A DNA stretch of 64,000 bases from Rhizocola hellebori (GCF_016862955.1 NZ_BONY01000018.1:1-64000), one strand, 5' to 3'. Shown: positions 1 to 9,540, numbered from the stretch's first letter. Made by a program: numbers and translations. The notes: generated from the letters alone by a model not told the origin.

Positions 1-2
1 GT

Positions 3-233
3 GCAGGCTGGCTGTTTCCCTACAACGGGCGGGCCTATGTCGAGTCTGGTGACGTGTATCAGATGTTGGCGGGCAACCTGCCGGAGAAAACCACCGGTGG
101 CGTGGACTTCGCAGGATCGCGCGACAAGGGCCCGCAAATAGTACCTATGGCAGGTGTCGCGTCCAGGCCAGCTGTGCTCGACACACACCGCTCCATACAG
201 AGAAGGACGCGTAAGCCAGGTCAGATCTGCTGA
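3..233 (+). CDS. 3' end of a gene that starts upstream of the window (unidentified)
   Basis: Reading frame 3 is open from the left edge to a TGA at 231-233 and gives about 76 residues. The first 50 look protein-like, beginning AGWLFPYNGRAYVESGDVYQ. The last 25 are Arg-rich and less convincing, so the gene may have frayed at its 3' end. No domain is recognised. Small immunity-like genes follow on the same strand, so the C-terminus of a polymorphic toxin is one possibility, but that is inference from context only. Confidence 0.4.
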   Translation, partial: AGWLFPYNGRAYVESGDVYQMLAGNLPEKTTGGVDFAGSRDKGPQIVPMAGVASRPAVLDTHRSIQRRTRKPGQIC

Positions 234-606
234 TGGAGGCAGCCGAGTAAATGCACACGGAGCCGACGTGATTCTGCACGGCTGCGCCTCGTGGTGGCCG
301 GGGCGGTCGGCAGGTCCACTGGAATGGCGCCGCATTGTACTGGCTCGTTCGTTCAGAATATGAGCCAGTTTCTTGGAAGTGCGGATGCACCTACGCTCGT
401 CTCGGACGCTGCCAGTTGTGCTGGCTTGCTGGGACTTTGATCGGAATCAAAGCCAAGGTCTTTGTCAGGAACGGCCCGATCGGTGTCACTGTGAACGCGG
501 GAGAACTCACGTCGTGGATTAATGTCTACCGCAACAAGAACGGTTTCGTTCACGGAGCGCCAGGAAATGCACCATTATTGATCTTGCGCCGGTTCTTGAT
601 CGTTCT
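234..606. other. Stretch without a confident gene; possible frameshifted upstream part of the next gene
   Basis: No ORF here has a good ribosome site. Frame 2 between about 434 and 575 looks protein-like (IKAKVFVRNGPIGVTVNAGE) and stays open past the point where frame 1 becomes convincing, near 565. This fits one longer gene broken by a single-base shift near 560-575, whose 3' part is the 607-963 gene. Confidence 0.3.
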
Positions 607-963
607 ATGGCAAACGCGTCGCGACGGAGCCAGGACCTGTTCGTCGGCGAGCTGGATAGGCTTACGCGATTCACCAGCGCGCACGTGGACTGGGATGATG
701 CAGCAGGGGAGGATTGGGCTCGTTTCCTTGACGGCGATTTGGTTGTGGGGTACTTGTCGAGGAAGATTCCTTTACTATTTGGCGACTCAATGTTCCGCGG
801 CGTCGTCGGCGTGCCTGTGGTCTACGTTGAGGCTAGATCCGAAGATCCGGTTCTGTGGTGTGATGCTTCCGTTCTCCACGCTGCGTTCGGGCACTGCCCG
901 CGGTTAGCTGGCCTGAACTCTAACAGCTTCTCACCAGATGATCTTTGGTACGCCACGGTGTAG
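607..963 (+). CDS. Small acidic protein of unknown function, immunity-like, possibly a frameshifted 3' part
   Basis: A 118-residue product from ATG 607. It is soluble and acidic, with no signal peptide or membrane segment and no recognised domain. There is no clear Shine-Dalgarno sequence before ATG 607, and the frame stays protein-like for about 40 bases upstream (IIDLAPVLDRS), so the true N-terminus is probably lost to a frameshift. It ends 57 bases before the next small gene on the same strand. Size, acidity and pairing resemble immunity or antitoxin genes left behind in toxin islands. That is inference; no family was recognised. Confidence 0.5.
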   Translation: MANASRRSQDLFVGELDRLTRFTSAHVDWDDAAGEDWARFLDGDLVVGYLSRKIPLLFGDSMFRGVVGVPVVYVEARSEDPVLWCDASVLHAAFGHCPRLAGLNSNSFSPDDLWYATV

Positions 964-1020
964 GTGGGCCATGGACACCTGGAGGTGAAGAATCAAAAGG
1001 AGACCTTGGAGGAATCATCC

Positions 1021-1380
1021 GTGGATGAGAATGACGGCCTTTCGGCTGAACTGCGGCGGGCCATCGGGATGCTCAGTCGTGGATCAGAGGCGCAGCTGGC
1101 TTATTTGCGCGAGCTAGGAGTAGGCGATCTAGCCGACGAGTTGGCTTTGGAGTTTCATGACGCATTCATGGTGGCAAAGGAGCAAAGGTCGGGATCGATC
1201 TCAGTCGACGCTATGGCGGCGCTAGAGGATCTCGATGCACGCTTGGCCCGGTTGAGCGAGGACTCCGATGACGCCTGGCGCTCAGCTTCGCTGCGCACAT
1301 CGGTGGCATGGGCTGACCTGCGCAAGGCGGCCGCGAATGCGCTAAGGCTGCTGGAGGTGCATGCGCCGGGTGTTCAATAG
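1021..1380 (+). CDS. Small helical acidic protein, unknown (immunity-like)
   Basis: I chose GTG 1021 because GGAGGA lies at 1008-1013 with a 7-base spacer; the frame is open further up to 964 but has no ribosome site there. The 119-residue product is acidic and mostly helical by composition (segments LRRAIGMLSRGSEAQLAYLR and WADLRKAAANALRLLEV). It has no membrane segment and no recognised family. It follows the 607-963 gene closely on the same strand, so the two may be co-transcribed. Its character is close to the 21777-22103 gene, which also sits beside a toxin-like relic. An immunity role is inference. Confidence 0.65.
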   Translation: MDENDGLSAELRRAIGMLSRGSEAQLAYLRELGVGDLADELALEFHDAFMVAKEQRSGSISVDAMAALEDLDARLARLSEDSDDAWRSASLRTSVAWADLRKAAANALRLLEVHAPGVQ

Positions 1381-1850
1381 CATCCCAATTATCGCCCAAC
1401 AAACTGGCCGCAAAAGAACGGATAGACCCCGGTGCCCCAGGGAGTCACCTCCATTCGCCTGCGTCACTAGCTCAGTGCCTCAATCATGCAGCAACAGGCA
1501 TTTGTTGTAAATCGCCCGCAAGGAGGTCCGCCGAAAGAGCTGGGCGAGAAACTTACGTCAGGACGAACCGAAAGATCCAATGTGGATCCTGGAGCCGGCC
1601 GAGGTGCCCGTATAGCCATCGTGCGTGAGAATCTTCTGCGTACTGGTCATGTGAGAATTGGCTGCCAGCGCCCCTCCCTCGGACCCGACTCAAACAGCAA
1701 TGTTCTGATGAGGACCCGCAATCGGACACTGCGAACGTCCTCATCGCGGCATGTGCGGACGTTGCCGAGGGCTGTCGGCGCGGCTGACACTCGTTGTTAG
1801 CGGCGGCGAACGGACCGCCGTCGGCTCCCAGCGCGTTAGGAGGGACGCAT
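1381..1850. other. Intergenic, no gene supported
   Basis: Frames on both strands are short and of poor composition. I see no terminator, RNA gene or mobile-element end before the strong ribosome site at 1838-1844. Confidence 0.4.
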
Positions 1851-2052
1851 ATGGGCTCAGTGCTTGTAAGTGTCATCGGTACTTTGCTGGGAGTCCTGCT
1901 CGGTGGTGCCTTCCGTCAGGTGCAGGCGTCCCCGGCGCGCAGGTGGCAGGGGCAGGATGAGCTCAGGGATACGAAGCGCTGTATACGCCGAATACCTGCG
2001 GTCGATCATCACGAGCTATGTGCAAGCGATATCTGGCCGTAAGCCATATTGA
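1851..2052 (+). pseudogene. Frameshifted small gene of a hypothetical family
   Basis: ATG 1851 has an ideal Shine-Dalgarno (AGGAGGG, 1838-1844, 6-base spacer). The first 43 residues carry a hydrophobic N-terminus (MGSVLVSVIGTLLGVLLGG) and then a basic helix ending ELRDTKR. At about 1979 the reading turns to nonsense, while the +1 frame continues sensibly as AVYAEYLRSIITSYVQAISG to a TGA at 2050-2052. One lost base in the aagcg/ctgta junction explains both. I recall actinobacterial membrane-anchored proteins with this N-terminus followed by AVYAEYLRS and roughly 100 more residues, so the gene is also short at its 3' end. Confidence 0.6.
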
Positions 2053-2273
2053 TGTTGCTGGGCTCGGTGTGCCTTGGTCTGTGTCGACAGTCTGGGGTGG
2101 TGTTGAATCAGTGTGGGGCTGGTTGGCAGGCTGTCAGGCTTGGTGCCATTTCAGGGCGGTGATAGACCGGTGTGCCGGATATGCCGCCGGGTGGCCGGTG
2201 GTTTGTGACGTAGGGCGTGCTGCTCGCCGACCTTCCGTTGGGGCACCAGGATGAGGCGGTCCTCGCGTATGAC

Positions 2274-2308
2274 GAGGACCCGGCCGGATCATCTTCGGCC
2301 GGGTCCTC
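2274..2308 (-). terminator. Strong stem-loop terminator for the LPxTG gene
   Basis: A perfect 12-bp stem (2274-2285 with 2297-2308) encloses an 11-base loop, 12 bases beyond the stop codon of the minus-strand surface-protein gene. There is no T-run, as is usual in high-GC actinomycetes. Confidence 0.75.
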
Positions 2309-2320
2309 GGTGTCGCTGGA

Positions 2321-3445
2321 TCAGGCGACCACGCGACGGCGGCGCGTGATCATGAATAGGGTGCCGCCGGCGATGAGCATGATCCCGCCGATTCCCGCGA
2401 TCAGCGCGACGTTCGTGCCGGTCTGGGGAAGGTTGCCGTTGCTACCGACGTACACGATGAAGTCATCGCCGTTGTCGGTCGGGTCGATATCCTTGTACTT
2501 ATCGACGAGGCGGGCTGACGCGCCGGTGAACTTCTTCGCTGTGGCGGAGCGCGCCGTGGCGCTCTCGGGCTCGAGCTCGCCCATCGGCTCGATGGTGATG
2601 TTGCCAGGGGTCAGGTTCACCGGTCCGGCCACGGTCGAGGCCACCCTCACCGTCAACGGCTCGATGCCGTACCACGTGCTGTCGTCCTTGTGGCTGCCGC
2701 CGGTCGGAATGATCCAGTCCGGCTCGGTGCAGACCGCCTTTCGGTTGCCCTCGCTGTAAACACAGTGGGGCACCGCGCCCTCGAACGTTGCGCCTGCCGG
2801 CAGCATCACCGTCGTAACGACGCCCTTGGCCGCTGCCGTGCCCTGGTTGTAAAACGCGGCGATGAACGGGGCGGTCTCGCCCGGCTTGACCGGCACGATG
2901 TCGCCGTCCTCAGTGATGTCGGCGGCGACATCCCAGTTCAGGACCTTGAGGTCGACGCCGTCAGTCTCGCTGAGCATGACGTCCACGACAGCGACGTTGT
3001 TGGACGCATTGGGGTCTGTGGCGTCGGAGCTGACCGTGACCTTCAGCTTGCCGGCAGGGCCGGTCGTTGCTCCGCCTGTCGACCCTCCCGTCTTCAACAG
3101 TCTGAAGAAGACGGTGTCGAGGTTCTCGCCGGTGGTCAGTTGCACGCCCTCGGTGAACTCGCAGGTCTTGGTTGCCGTATCGCACCAGGCTGGCAGCTCG
3201 AGCCACACCATGGCGGGAGCGAGTTGGCTGGTGTCAAAAGTCAGCTTGATCCCGGTGGCGGCGCCCGGACCGTCGTTGATGATGCTCACAGCAATGTCCT
3301 TAGCGGACGCTCCGAGCGCAATGGTCGTGCCACCCGCGGATATCCGAAGGTCAGCGGTGGTCTCGGCGAACACCGGCGCGGAGACGGCCGACACGGCGAA
3401 AAATGCCACCGCGCCAACGGCGGCGCGGCGAAGCACTAGCTTCAT
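2321..3445 (-). CDS. LPxTG-anchored secreted surface protein
   Basis: A 374-residue exported protein. The start is ATG 3445 (MKLVLRRAAVGAVAFFAVSA) because GGGGAGA sits just before it; the frame extends 16 residues further with no ribosome site. A signal peptide ends near APVFA. The body has two beta-rich repeats of the CARDB/DUF11 type (about residues 30-150 and 160-280, e.g. SIINDGPGAATGIKLTFD). The C-terminus is a classical sorting signal: LPQTG, a hydrophobic helix, then RRRR. A sortase should attach it to peptidoglycan. No sortase gene lies in the window. It shares architecture with the LPITG protein at 23198-24682. The ligand is unknown. Confidence 0.85.
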   Translation of the reverse strand: MKLVLRRAAVGAVAFFAVSAVSAPVFAETTADLRISAGGTTIALGASAKDIAVSIINDGPGAATGIKLTFDTSQLAPAMVWLELPAWCDTATKTCEFTEGVQLTTGENLDTVFFRLLKTGGSTGGATTGPAGKLKVTVSSDATDPNASNNVAVVDVMLSETDGVDLKVLNWDVAADITEDGDIVPVKPGETAPFIAAFYNQGTAAAKGVVTTVMLPAGATFEGAVPHCVYSEGNRKAVCTEPDWIIPTGGSHKDDSTWYGIEPLTVRVASTVAGPVNLTPGNITIEPMGELEPESATARSATAKKFTGASARLVDKYKDIDPTDNGDDFIVYVGSNGNLPQTGTNVALIAGIGGIMLIAGGTLFMITRRRRVVA

Positions 3446-3506
3446 TAGTTCTCCCCGTAGGGTCGATCGGAAACGACGGGTAGAAATATACAAGTAATGG
3501 TCCCGT

Positions 3507-4097
3507 TTGGCGGTCCCCGTCGCCGGACGAAGAAAGCGGATGGTTTTGAACGCGACCAGGGTGTGGTCGCCGCCAAGCCTCGGATGCGTCTACGTCGACG
3601 GCAGAAGGTGCGCCGACGTCCGAGTAGAGCACCCGACGTGGACACACGGAGTACTGGTGCAACGCATCCTGTCCGGCATCACCAGGGCGGAGCTGGTACG
3701 CCATGGGTACGCGGTCTTCGGCCGTTCGCCACGAGAGGTGTTGCCGGCAATAAGGGACGACGATGTTCGACAAGCCGCCCGCGCGGAACTCACCGGGTAC
3801 TGGACCTGGGCCGCCCGGCGTCCGTGGCTGCGGCTTGACCCAGTCATCGCCGATCTCGGGTTCACAGCGATGGCCCGTGGGCGCTATGCGCTGCGCACCG
3901 GTGAACTCTTCACCAAGAGCCAGACGGTCGAGCAGGCTGACGCTCCCGCTTGGCTCATCAGCCAGCTACGCGCTCGGCGGCAAGGCGAAGACGTCACCTC
4001 ACCCCGCCTTCGAACAGCTCTACTCGCCTGGCGCGACGCCCGCCGCACGCTGGACCGCATTCAGCGTACCGACACCCTCCCCGGCTGGGCACGCTAA
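3507..4097 (+). pseudogene. 5'-truncated nucleotidyltransferase (aminoglycoside adenylyltransferase-like C-terminal part)
   Basis: Up to 196 codons; the start is uncertain and no ribosome site is clear. From about residue 30 on, the order of elements matches the C-terminal part of AadA/DUF4111-type nucleotidyltransferases: the VEHPTWTHGVLVQRI and HGYAVFGRSPREVLP segments, ELTGYWTW, then a helix with ARGRYALRTGELFTKSQ, which corresponds to the family's TLATGEI-SK segment. The N-terminal catalytic domain with its GS...D-D nucleotide site is missing, so the protein should be inactive. The divergent LPxTG gene begins only about 60 bases away, suggesting rearrangement removed the 5' end. The family call is from remembered patterns. 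Confidence 0.55.
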
Positions 4098-4112
4098 CGT
4101 CCGCTCATCGGC
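4096..4112. repeat. Copy 1 of a short repeated motif (TCCGCTCATCGGC)
   Basis: This 17-base stretch overlaps the stop of the truncated nucleotidyltransferase. It is nearly identical to the starts of the motifs at 12627 and 13464. Confidence 0.4.
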
Positions 4113-4337
4113 TTCTTATTAACTGGTGCTACGACCGTGGCCCGGCCAGGCTTGGTCGAGGTGACCGGCGGGGTGGCTCTCTTTTCGGCTGCCCACCGCG
4201 GTTTGGTGTGGCTCTCATCTGGCATGCGCTCTGCCGGTCGCCGTGGCGCGGAGAGGCTCAAGAGGGGTCTGACCAGCTCAAAGAAGCGTTGCCCTCCTCG
4301 CCGATATCAGCTCGGTTCGGATGAGGAGGAACAGCAC

Positions 4338-5546
4338 ATGGCACGCGTCATCATCGGCATGGACCCACACAAACGTTCCGCAACCATCGAGGTCATCAAC
4401 GACCGTGAGCAGGTGCTTGCCCAAGGCCGATTTAGCACCGACCGTGACGGCTACCAGACGATGCTCAACCTGGGCCGCCAGCATAAGGACCGCGTTTGGG
4501 CGGTGGAAGGCTGCAACGGCATCGGCCGGCACCTGGCCCAACGCCTGGTCGCCGACGGCGAAACAGTCGTGGATGTACCCGCCAAGCTCTCGGCGCGGGC
4601 ACGAGTGTTCGCCACCGGCCAGGGCCGTAAGACAGACGCCGTGGATGCCCACTCAGTGGCAGTGGTCGCGTTACGCACCAACGGATTGCGCCAAGTGGTC
4701 GTCGACGACACCGCGGTCGCGTTGAGGTTGCTCGTTGACCGTCGTGACGGGCTGGGCCGAGCCCGCACCGAGACGGTGAGCCATCTGCATCACCTGCTGC
4801 TAGAACTCGTGCCGGGCGGGCGAAGCAGTTCCTATCGGCTGCACAGGCCCGCCCTTGCTCAACACGGTGCGGCCGCGCGACATCGTCGGGCGTACCCGCC
4901 GCCAGCTAGCTCAGAGCTCATCACCGAACTGGCCGTCATCGACAAGAAGATCAAAGCCGCCAAGATCCAGCTGACCGAGTTAGTCGCGGCCACGGGCAGC
5001 AGCTTGCTTGAGCTCAACGGCATCGGCCCGTCCGGAGCCGCCCGGCTGCTCGGCGACATCGGCGACATCAGCCGCTTCGCCAGCCGCGATCACTTCGCAT
5101 CCTGGAACGGCACCGCCCCGATCGACGCGTCCTCCGGCGACCAGCAGCGTCATCGCCTCTCCCGCGCCGGCAACCGGCGCATCAACCGGGCACTGCACAT
5201 CATGGCCATCGTCCAGCTGCGTCACGACACCGAAGGCCGCGCCTACAACCGCCGCAGACTCGCCGCGGGCAAAACACCGATGGAAGCTTTGCGTAGCCTA
5301 AAACGATGACTGTCCAATGTGGTATATCAAAGGATGGTCACCGACGCCCATAAGGCGAGTCCGGGAGGGCAATCGGGGGCGACACTGACATCCAGCGCGG
5401 CCGGCTCAACCCCGACAGCCGACTCTTCGGATAAGCCACTTCCCGGACTCGACACCCACCCTACGCCACGCCCCATACCCTCCTCCACCAGCAGACCGAC
5501 CCCACAACCCCCAACCAGGAAGAGACGATCTCTCACCAACGCTTGA
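4338..5546 (+). pseudogene. IS110-family transposase, inactivated (three frameshifts and a nonsense codon)
   Basis: ATG 4338 has a good ribosome site (GAGGAGG at 4323-4329). The N-terminus has the DEDD/RuvC-like fold start (VIIGMDPHKRSATIEV) and the KTDAVDA motif; the C-terminal part has the IS110 GIGPSGAARLLGDIGD and NRRINRALHIMA segments. Three single bases are missing, near 4818-4820, 4850-4855 and 4909-4913. Between them the expected residues (KQFLSAAQAR, then LLNTVRPRDIVGRTRRQLA) appear in two other frames, and the three losses together restore the frame. TGA 5307-5309 then interrupts the frame after LRSLKR where the family has LKRRLS, which fits CGA to TGA. The frame continues sensibly to 5546. 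IS110 elements lack terminal inverted repeats, so element ends could not be set. Confidence 0.85.
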
Positions 5547-5593
5547 CATAGAGGGGTGCCAGATCCGGATGTGTAGTTGGCGGTCGGTGGTTC

Positions 5594-6583
5594 TCACGGG
5601 TATCGACGTGATGAGAATCCATGGCCATCAAGAACGAGTAACGCGGCCCGCAACGATGCCGCCGTCTCGCCGTCGTGATCGCCAGCCATCAGCTCAAGCG
5701 AGTCTCGGGATAGGGCCCCCAGCAGCTCTCGAAGCCGGCCCACGACGTCGTAATCACGATGCACCGCCCACCACTGAGCTGCATCCATCAGGTCGACGAC
5801 AGACGATGCGTCGTTGCTCAGGCACTGCTGCGCAGTAGCAAGCCATTGCTCCTCGGCCGCGGCCAATGCCTCACGCACCACCGACGGATCGCGGTCGTGC
5901 GGCATCGGCACGGCCAATGCATGCAGAAACATGTTCCAGTGTTGGCGGCCGATCGCCTCAGTGAACGACTCGCCGGCCAGGAACACCGAAGCGGCCACCG
6001 CAGCCCGCCCGACCCGGCCGCCGGACTGCGTCAGCCGCTGCAGCACTGACGAACCGACCCGCGCAAGCGCCCGTTCGAGGTGCGGTCCCGGGTCGACACC
6101 GACCTCAAGCCACACCCACTCAGCCACCGCAATCAAGTCGTACACCGCGTCGTCGCGCACAGCGGCATCCTCGGCCAGGAGCTGAAGTCCGCCGAACGAG
6201 CCGGCATGCATCCAGAACCCGACCGCAGCCCACCGGGCAGTCTCGTCCGACGAATCCCGGACAACACACCGCTGCGCAAACTCGTCGACCTTGTACCACG
6301 TCGTACGGTTGTTGGTGCCAGACCAAAACTCATCGCTGCGCGGCAACGAATCCAAACGCGACCACATATTCTGCAACGCCAGATTCACCCGGTCGACAAG
6401 TGCGTCATCCTCGAACACGCCGCCCGCCCGCGCCACGCAACCACCAGATGAACCATGATCTCCAATGTTCACGCGGCGATTGTCCCAGCGTCCCAACCTC
6501 GGCAGCATCAGATATTCGAGGTGGCAGTCAACCACCGCGCCGATCAACCCCCTCCATTTGATCCGCGGTAATCGCATTCGCAC
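5594..6583 (-). CDS. Hypothetical protein, unknown function
   Basis: Up to 329 residues; soluble, alpha-helical, rich in Trp and acidic residues, with no signal peptide and no recognised domain. The start is uncertain because none of the candidates (ATG 6583, ATG 6508, GTG 6472) has a good ribosome site; the well-composed region begins near residue 60 (DDALVDRVNLALQNMW). It lies between the dead IS110 element and an ISL3 relic, so it may be cargo of a formerly mobile region. The C-terminal half contains a stretch like a helical-repeat fold (DLMDAAQWWAVHRDYDVVGR). Confidence 0.6.
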   Translation of the reverse strand: MRMRLPRIKWRGLIGAVVDCHLEYLMLPRLGRWDNRRVNIGDHGSSGGCVARAGGVFEDDALVDRVNLALQNMWSRLDSLPRSDEFWSGTNNRTTWYKVDEFAQRCVVRDSSDETARWAAVGFWMHAGSFGGLQLLAEDAAVRDDAVYDLIAVAEWVWLEVGVDPGPHLERALARVGSSVLQRLTQSGGRVGRAAVAASVFLAGESFTEAIGRQHWNMFLHALAVPMPHDRDPSVVREALAAAEEQWLATAQQCLSNDASSVVDLMDAAQWWAVHRDYDVVGRLRELLGALSRDSLELMAGDHDGETAASLRAALLVLDGHGFSSRRYP

Positions 6584-6655
6584 GTTTAGTGGACCCGCAA
6601 GGGGACGATCAGATCAACGGCTCTGGGGCTCTTTCGGTGGTGACCGTGGGTGATC

Positions 6656-6780
6656 TCAGTTGAGCAGGATGCGGTGGCGTAGCAGTGCGAACCCGGCTCG
6701 GCCGTGTATCTGGCGCATGATTCGTTTGGTTTTGGTTTTCACGCCTTCGGTCCCGCCGTTGTGGTAGGGCGCTGTCCGTC
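6656..6780 (-). pseudogene. C-terminal remnant of an ISL3-family transposase
   Basis: The minus strand reads APYHNGGTEGVKTKTKRIMR, RQIHGRAGFALLRHRILLN and stop at 6656-6658. This is the characteristic ISL3 transposase tail (HNGGTEG-NTK-K-IKR...G-F-LLRHRIL). Nothing recognisable of the rest remains upstream (beyond 6780), so only about 40 codons survive. Confidence 0.75.
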
Positions 6781-6784
6781 GGCT

Positions 6785-7875
6785 CGGGCCGGGCCTTCCG
6801 GGGACCGCGGCCGCAGCTTCATCCTATGTCACCGGGCACCAATCCGAACCGATGGCCACGTCATAACAGGCTCTGCAGTGCAACGTGTTCGCTGCGAACC
6901 GCTGTCGCTAGGGGCAGGTTATTCGTGGTGGTGTGCAGGCAAGTGGACAGACTGAGATCACGTTATCGGCGTTGGTGGAAAATGGATCCACGATTCGAGC
7001 GGCGTTGCCAAATGCACAGCGTGCATCGCCTAAGCGGCATTTGACATTGGCGAAAGATGCCTCGGCAGGGTGACAAAGTGGATATCTCGCACATCGCGGG
7101 ATAGTCCTTACCTAGCATCAGACCAGCAGCCTTTGACAACAGAGAGCGGCGTTCCAAACCGATGCGATCGGCCAGCCGCCGTTTGGAAACGCCGCAGGTT
7201 GAGGGCTCTAGCCCAATGGGAAAATCGCCGACAGGGTCAGGCGGCCAGGTTGGGCATTCGTCTGTGTCGATCCCGACACACGCCAAACTCCAACGCCGAG
7301 GTCAAACGAGTCCGTCGAGTCTCGTTGGGGTTCACCTCGACGGTGACTTGAACCCCAACCTGCATCTGCGCTTCGTCACAGCGGCGGTCTGGCCATCGCT
7401 GTCAAGTGCGGCGATGGAGGCTTGGCGGTGTTCGATGCAGTCATGGCGGCATGACATGCGTAACTGAGCGTGTCGGCGCTCGCCCAATTCCTCGTTTGTG
7501 CAAGATCGCGCTCAGGTAATTGGACACGACAGCCAGGATGCCAACGCGGCCGCTGTCCAACTGGGATGTCCTCGTTCGCTGTACTGGCGGAACACCCAAC
7601 CCTTGGCTAAAGCGACTTCCTCTTCCAAGAGCCTCGATCCGCCAACCAGGCTTGTTGGCGTCGATGCCGTGATCCAGGAGGCGATGACGTGGCCACGGGT
7701 CCAGCCCACAAGCAGCGAGGGCGCACGGACATCCGCATCGGTAAGTATGCAAGGGTGGCGCAGCTCCGGGCACCGGAGCTAGTGATCTCCTCAACCGCGT
7801 TGATCGACCATTTCGAGTGCGTAGGTTTCTTTGAGGCATACGCTTTGCGACCTGGTTGCCCCGGCTCCCGCCGAG
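6785..7875. other. Long stretch without a supported gene
   Basis: Frames on both strands are short and lack ribosome sites. A minus-strand frame around 7512-7700 (GGSRLLEEEVALAKGW) is weakly protein-like but has no start or recognisable family. The stretch lies between an ISL3 relic and a small gene and is most likely degraded accessory DNA. Confidence 0.4.
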
Positions 7876-8277
7876 TCATTGTCGAATCTCGACACTTCCT
7901 CCGTAGTGCTGCTCAAAATCGGCGGCGAGCTCGGGACCGGCAAAGAGCAATGGCCTATCCCGCCACCAGGCACCGGCAGAGTCCGCATCCCTTGATCGTA
8001 GCAATTGCCTGAAACGACGATCCACCGTCTGCACCTTCTCGACCCACCAATCAAGGCGACTTCTAAGATCAAGATCGGCGTCGTTCAACAGCACTTCGAT
8101 GAGGTCCCGTATCGATAAGTCGTTGTTGTACTCATAGATGTTTTCGTCGTATCCGCTCTCGCAGGCGACAACGAACCGCTCCCACTCCGCCGCAACCTCC
8201 GAGGCAGACAGGGATCGACTCCACCCAGCCCCCTGAACGGCTTCGCGAAACAATCGATCGATATCTGAGCTGATCAT
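7876..8277 (-). CDS. Small acidic protein, unknown (immunity-like)
   Basis: About 133 residues from ATG 8277 (or GTG 8280); no strong ribosome site is visible. The product is acidic and helical with several aromatic pairs (DLDLRSRLDWWVEKVQ, GAWWRDRPLLFAGPEL). No family was recognised. It has no signal peptide or membrane segment. Its isolation in degraded DNA, small size and charge make it another candidate orphan immunity gene, which is inference only. Confidence 0.6.
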   Translation of the reverse strand: MISSDIDRLFREAVQGAGWSRSLSASEVAAEWERFVVACESGYDENIYEYNNDLSIRDLIEVLLNDADLDLRSRLDWWVEKVQTVDRRFRQLLRSRDADSAGAWWRDRPLLFAGPELAADFEQHYGGSVEIRQ

Positions 8278-8325
8278 CACTGATTCCAGAAATAGGCGAC
8301 GGGATCTCCATCTGGCCTGAAGAAC

Positions 8326-9005
8326 GTGCGAATGGTCCCGGACAGTGATCTTACTCCGAAGTATCCGGTCGAGGGGTCAACCTTCACCGCCACCATCCCC
8401 ACCGCCGCCCTGCCCGTCTACGCCGAAGCACTGCGCGAAGGAGACGGCCTCACTGCACCAGACAGCATCGATGTAGCCCGAGCAGTTCACGAACTGACCC
8501 GTGTCGGCCTGGCCAGCGCACACCCCGTCCTTAACGGATGGACACAGATCGTGCCAGTCCTGCCCTACTTCGTGCGCAGCAAACTGCGCGACCAGCCCAA
8601 CCTTCATCACACCGCGACGCAGGTTCACTACCGCCTCTACACCCAGCTGGCCGTGGCGATCGAGCAAATGCTGGCAAGCCTCCAGGCAAAGCAACGCGCC
8701 ATCGGCCACGTCCTGGCCGCGGCCGAGTACGCCAAACCTGACCTCCGCCGTCGAACACGCCCTCACCTCCGGGCAGCCCACCCTCCCGATCGTCAGAGCC
8801 ATCGACCAGTTCCTCCGCCAAACCCAGCAGCATCAGCGGCGCCGCGGAATCCTCGACCGCACCATCAATCGCCACCGAATCTCGAAACCCCCGAACAACA
8901 ACGGGAACTGCTGGACCTACACAACATGGCCGGCAACTGTTTGAAGTTGTCCACGCGTTGCTGTGCGTGTACCGCGTGAATGAGCTCGTAGATCGTCTGC
9001 GGTAG
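8326..9005 (+). pseudogene. Frameshifted hypothetical gene
   Basis: Frame 1 from GTG 8326 is convincing for about 137 residues (TIPTAALPVYAEALREGDGL ... YTQLAVAIEQMLASLQAKQR). Near 8735 it becomes Pro/Arg-rich, while another frame carries on sensibly (LTSAVEHALTSGQPTLPIVR, IDQFLRQTQQHQRRRGILD). The last part (QLFEVVHALLCVYRVNELVD) appears in the third frame and ends at TAG 9003-9005. At least two indels are needed. The family is not recognised. Confidence 0.45.
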
Positions 9006-9360
9006 TCGCTCGCCTGGGGTCGTGTGGACCGATTTCGCCTGCCCTGGGGTCGGATCGGCCCTCCTTGACTGCGCGGTATCCGCCTCCCAAGCACGCATGC
9101 CTAGCTACCACCACCCTGCTGCGGCAGCCCGGGGGGAAGGTCTTTGCAATCAAGGAGAAAGATCAGCGTTACGGAGCGACGGCCATGCGGAAGCCGTCTC
9201 GCTCACCGTTTCCCGCGGGACAAGAACGAAGGCGCAGCAGGAAGATCCGGGCGGCTGCAGCCGTCATGGTGGGGCAGGAGATCTTTGGCTGGTCCTCGGG
9301 TAGGCACGCCAGTCGATTATCACTTATGGATCTCTAGCTTGGGTCTGAGACGATACAAGC
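9006..9360. other. No gene supported
   Basis: Only short frames of poor composition on both strands; no RNA or repeat seen. Confidence 0.35.
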
Positions 9361-9540
9361 ATGCAGTCTGGCACAGAGGACGCGGTCCGCAGCGGTGCCC
9401 AATCGGGCGCGGTCGTGGATCTAGCGGGTGCTGAACTCTCCGCGGAGTTCCTGGGAGAGTTGCTCACCGTGCCAGACCCGCATGTCAAGGCAGTGCGCAT
9501 CCGGTATGCGCGGATCGCGGGGGCGGGTGGCGGTTTTCGT
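9361..9540 (+). pseudogene. 5' remnant of a pentapeptide-repeat-type gene
   Basis: From ATG 9361 the first 55 or so residues (GAVVDLAGAELSAEFLGELL, then VKAVRIRYARIAGA) match the opening of actinobacterial pentapeptide-repeat/oxidoreductase proteins, which read DLxG...P...LRELLT...V.L.GARI.G.LDL. After that the frame turns into low-quality sequence without the expected A(D/N)LxG repeats. A weak hydrophobic reading in another frame at 9740-9825 could be more of the same gene. Confidence 0.4.

Noticed and set aside
2690-3497. Long plus-strand frames opposite the LPxTG gene
   Set aside because: They are mirror frames of the minus-strand surface protein, without ribosome sites or domain signatures.
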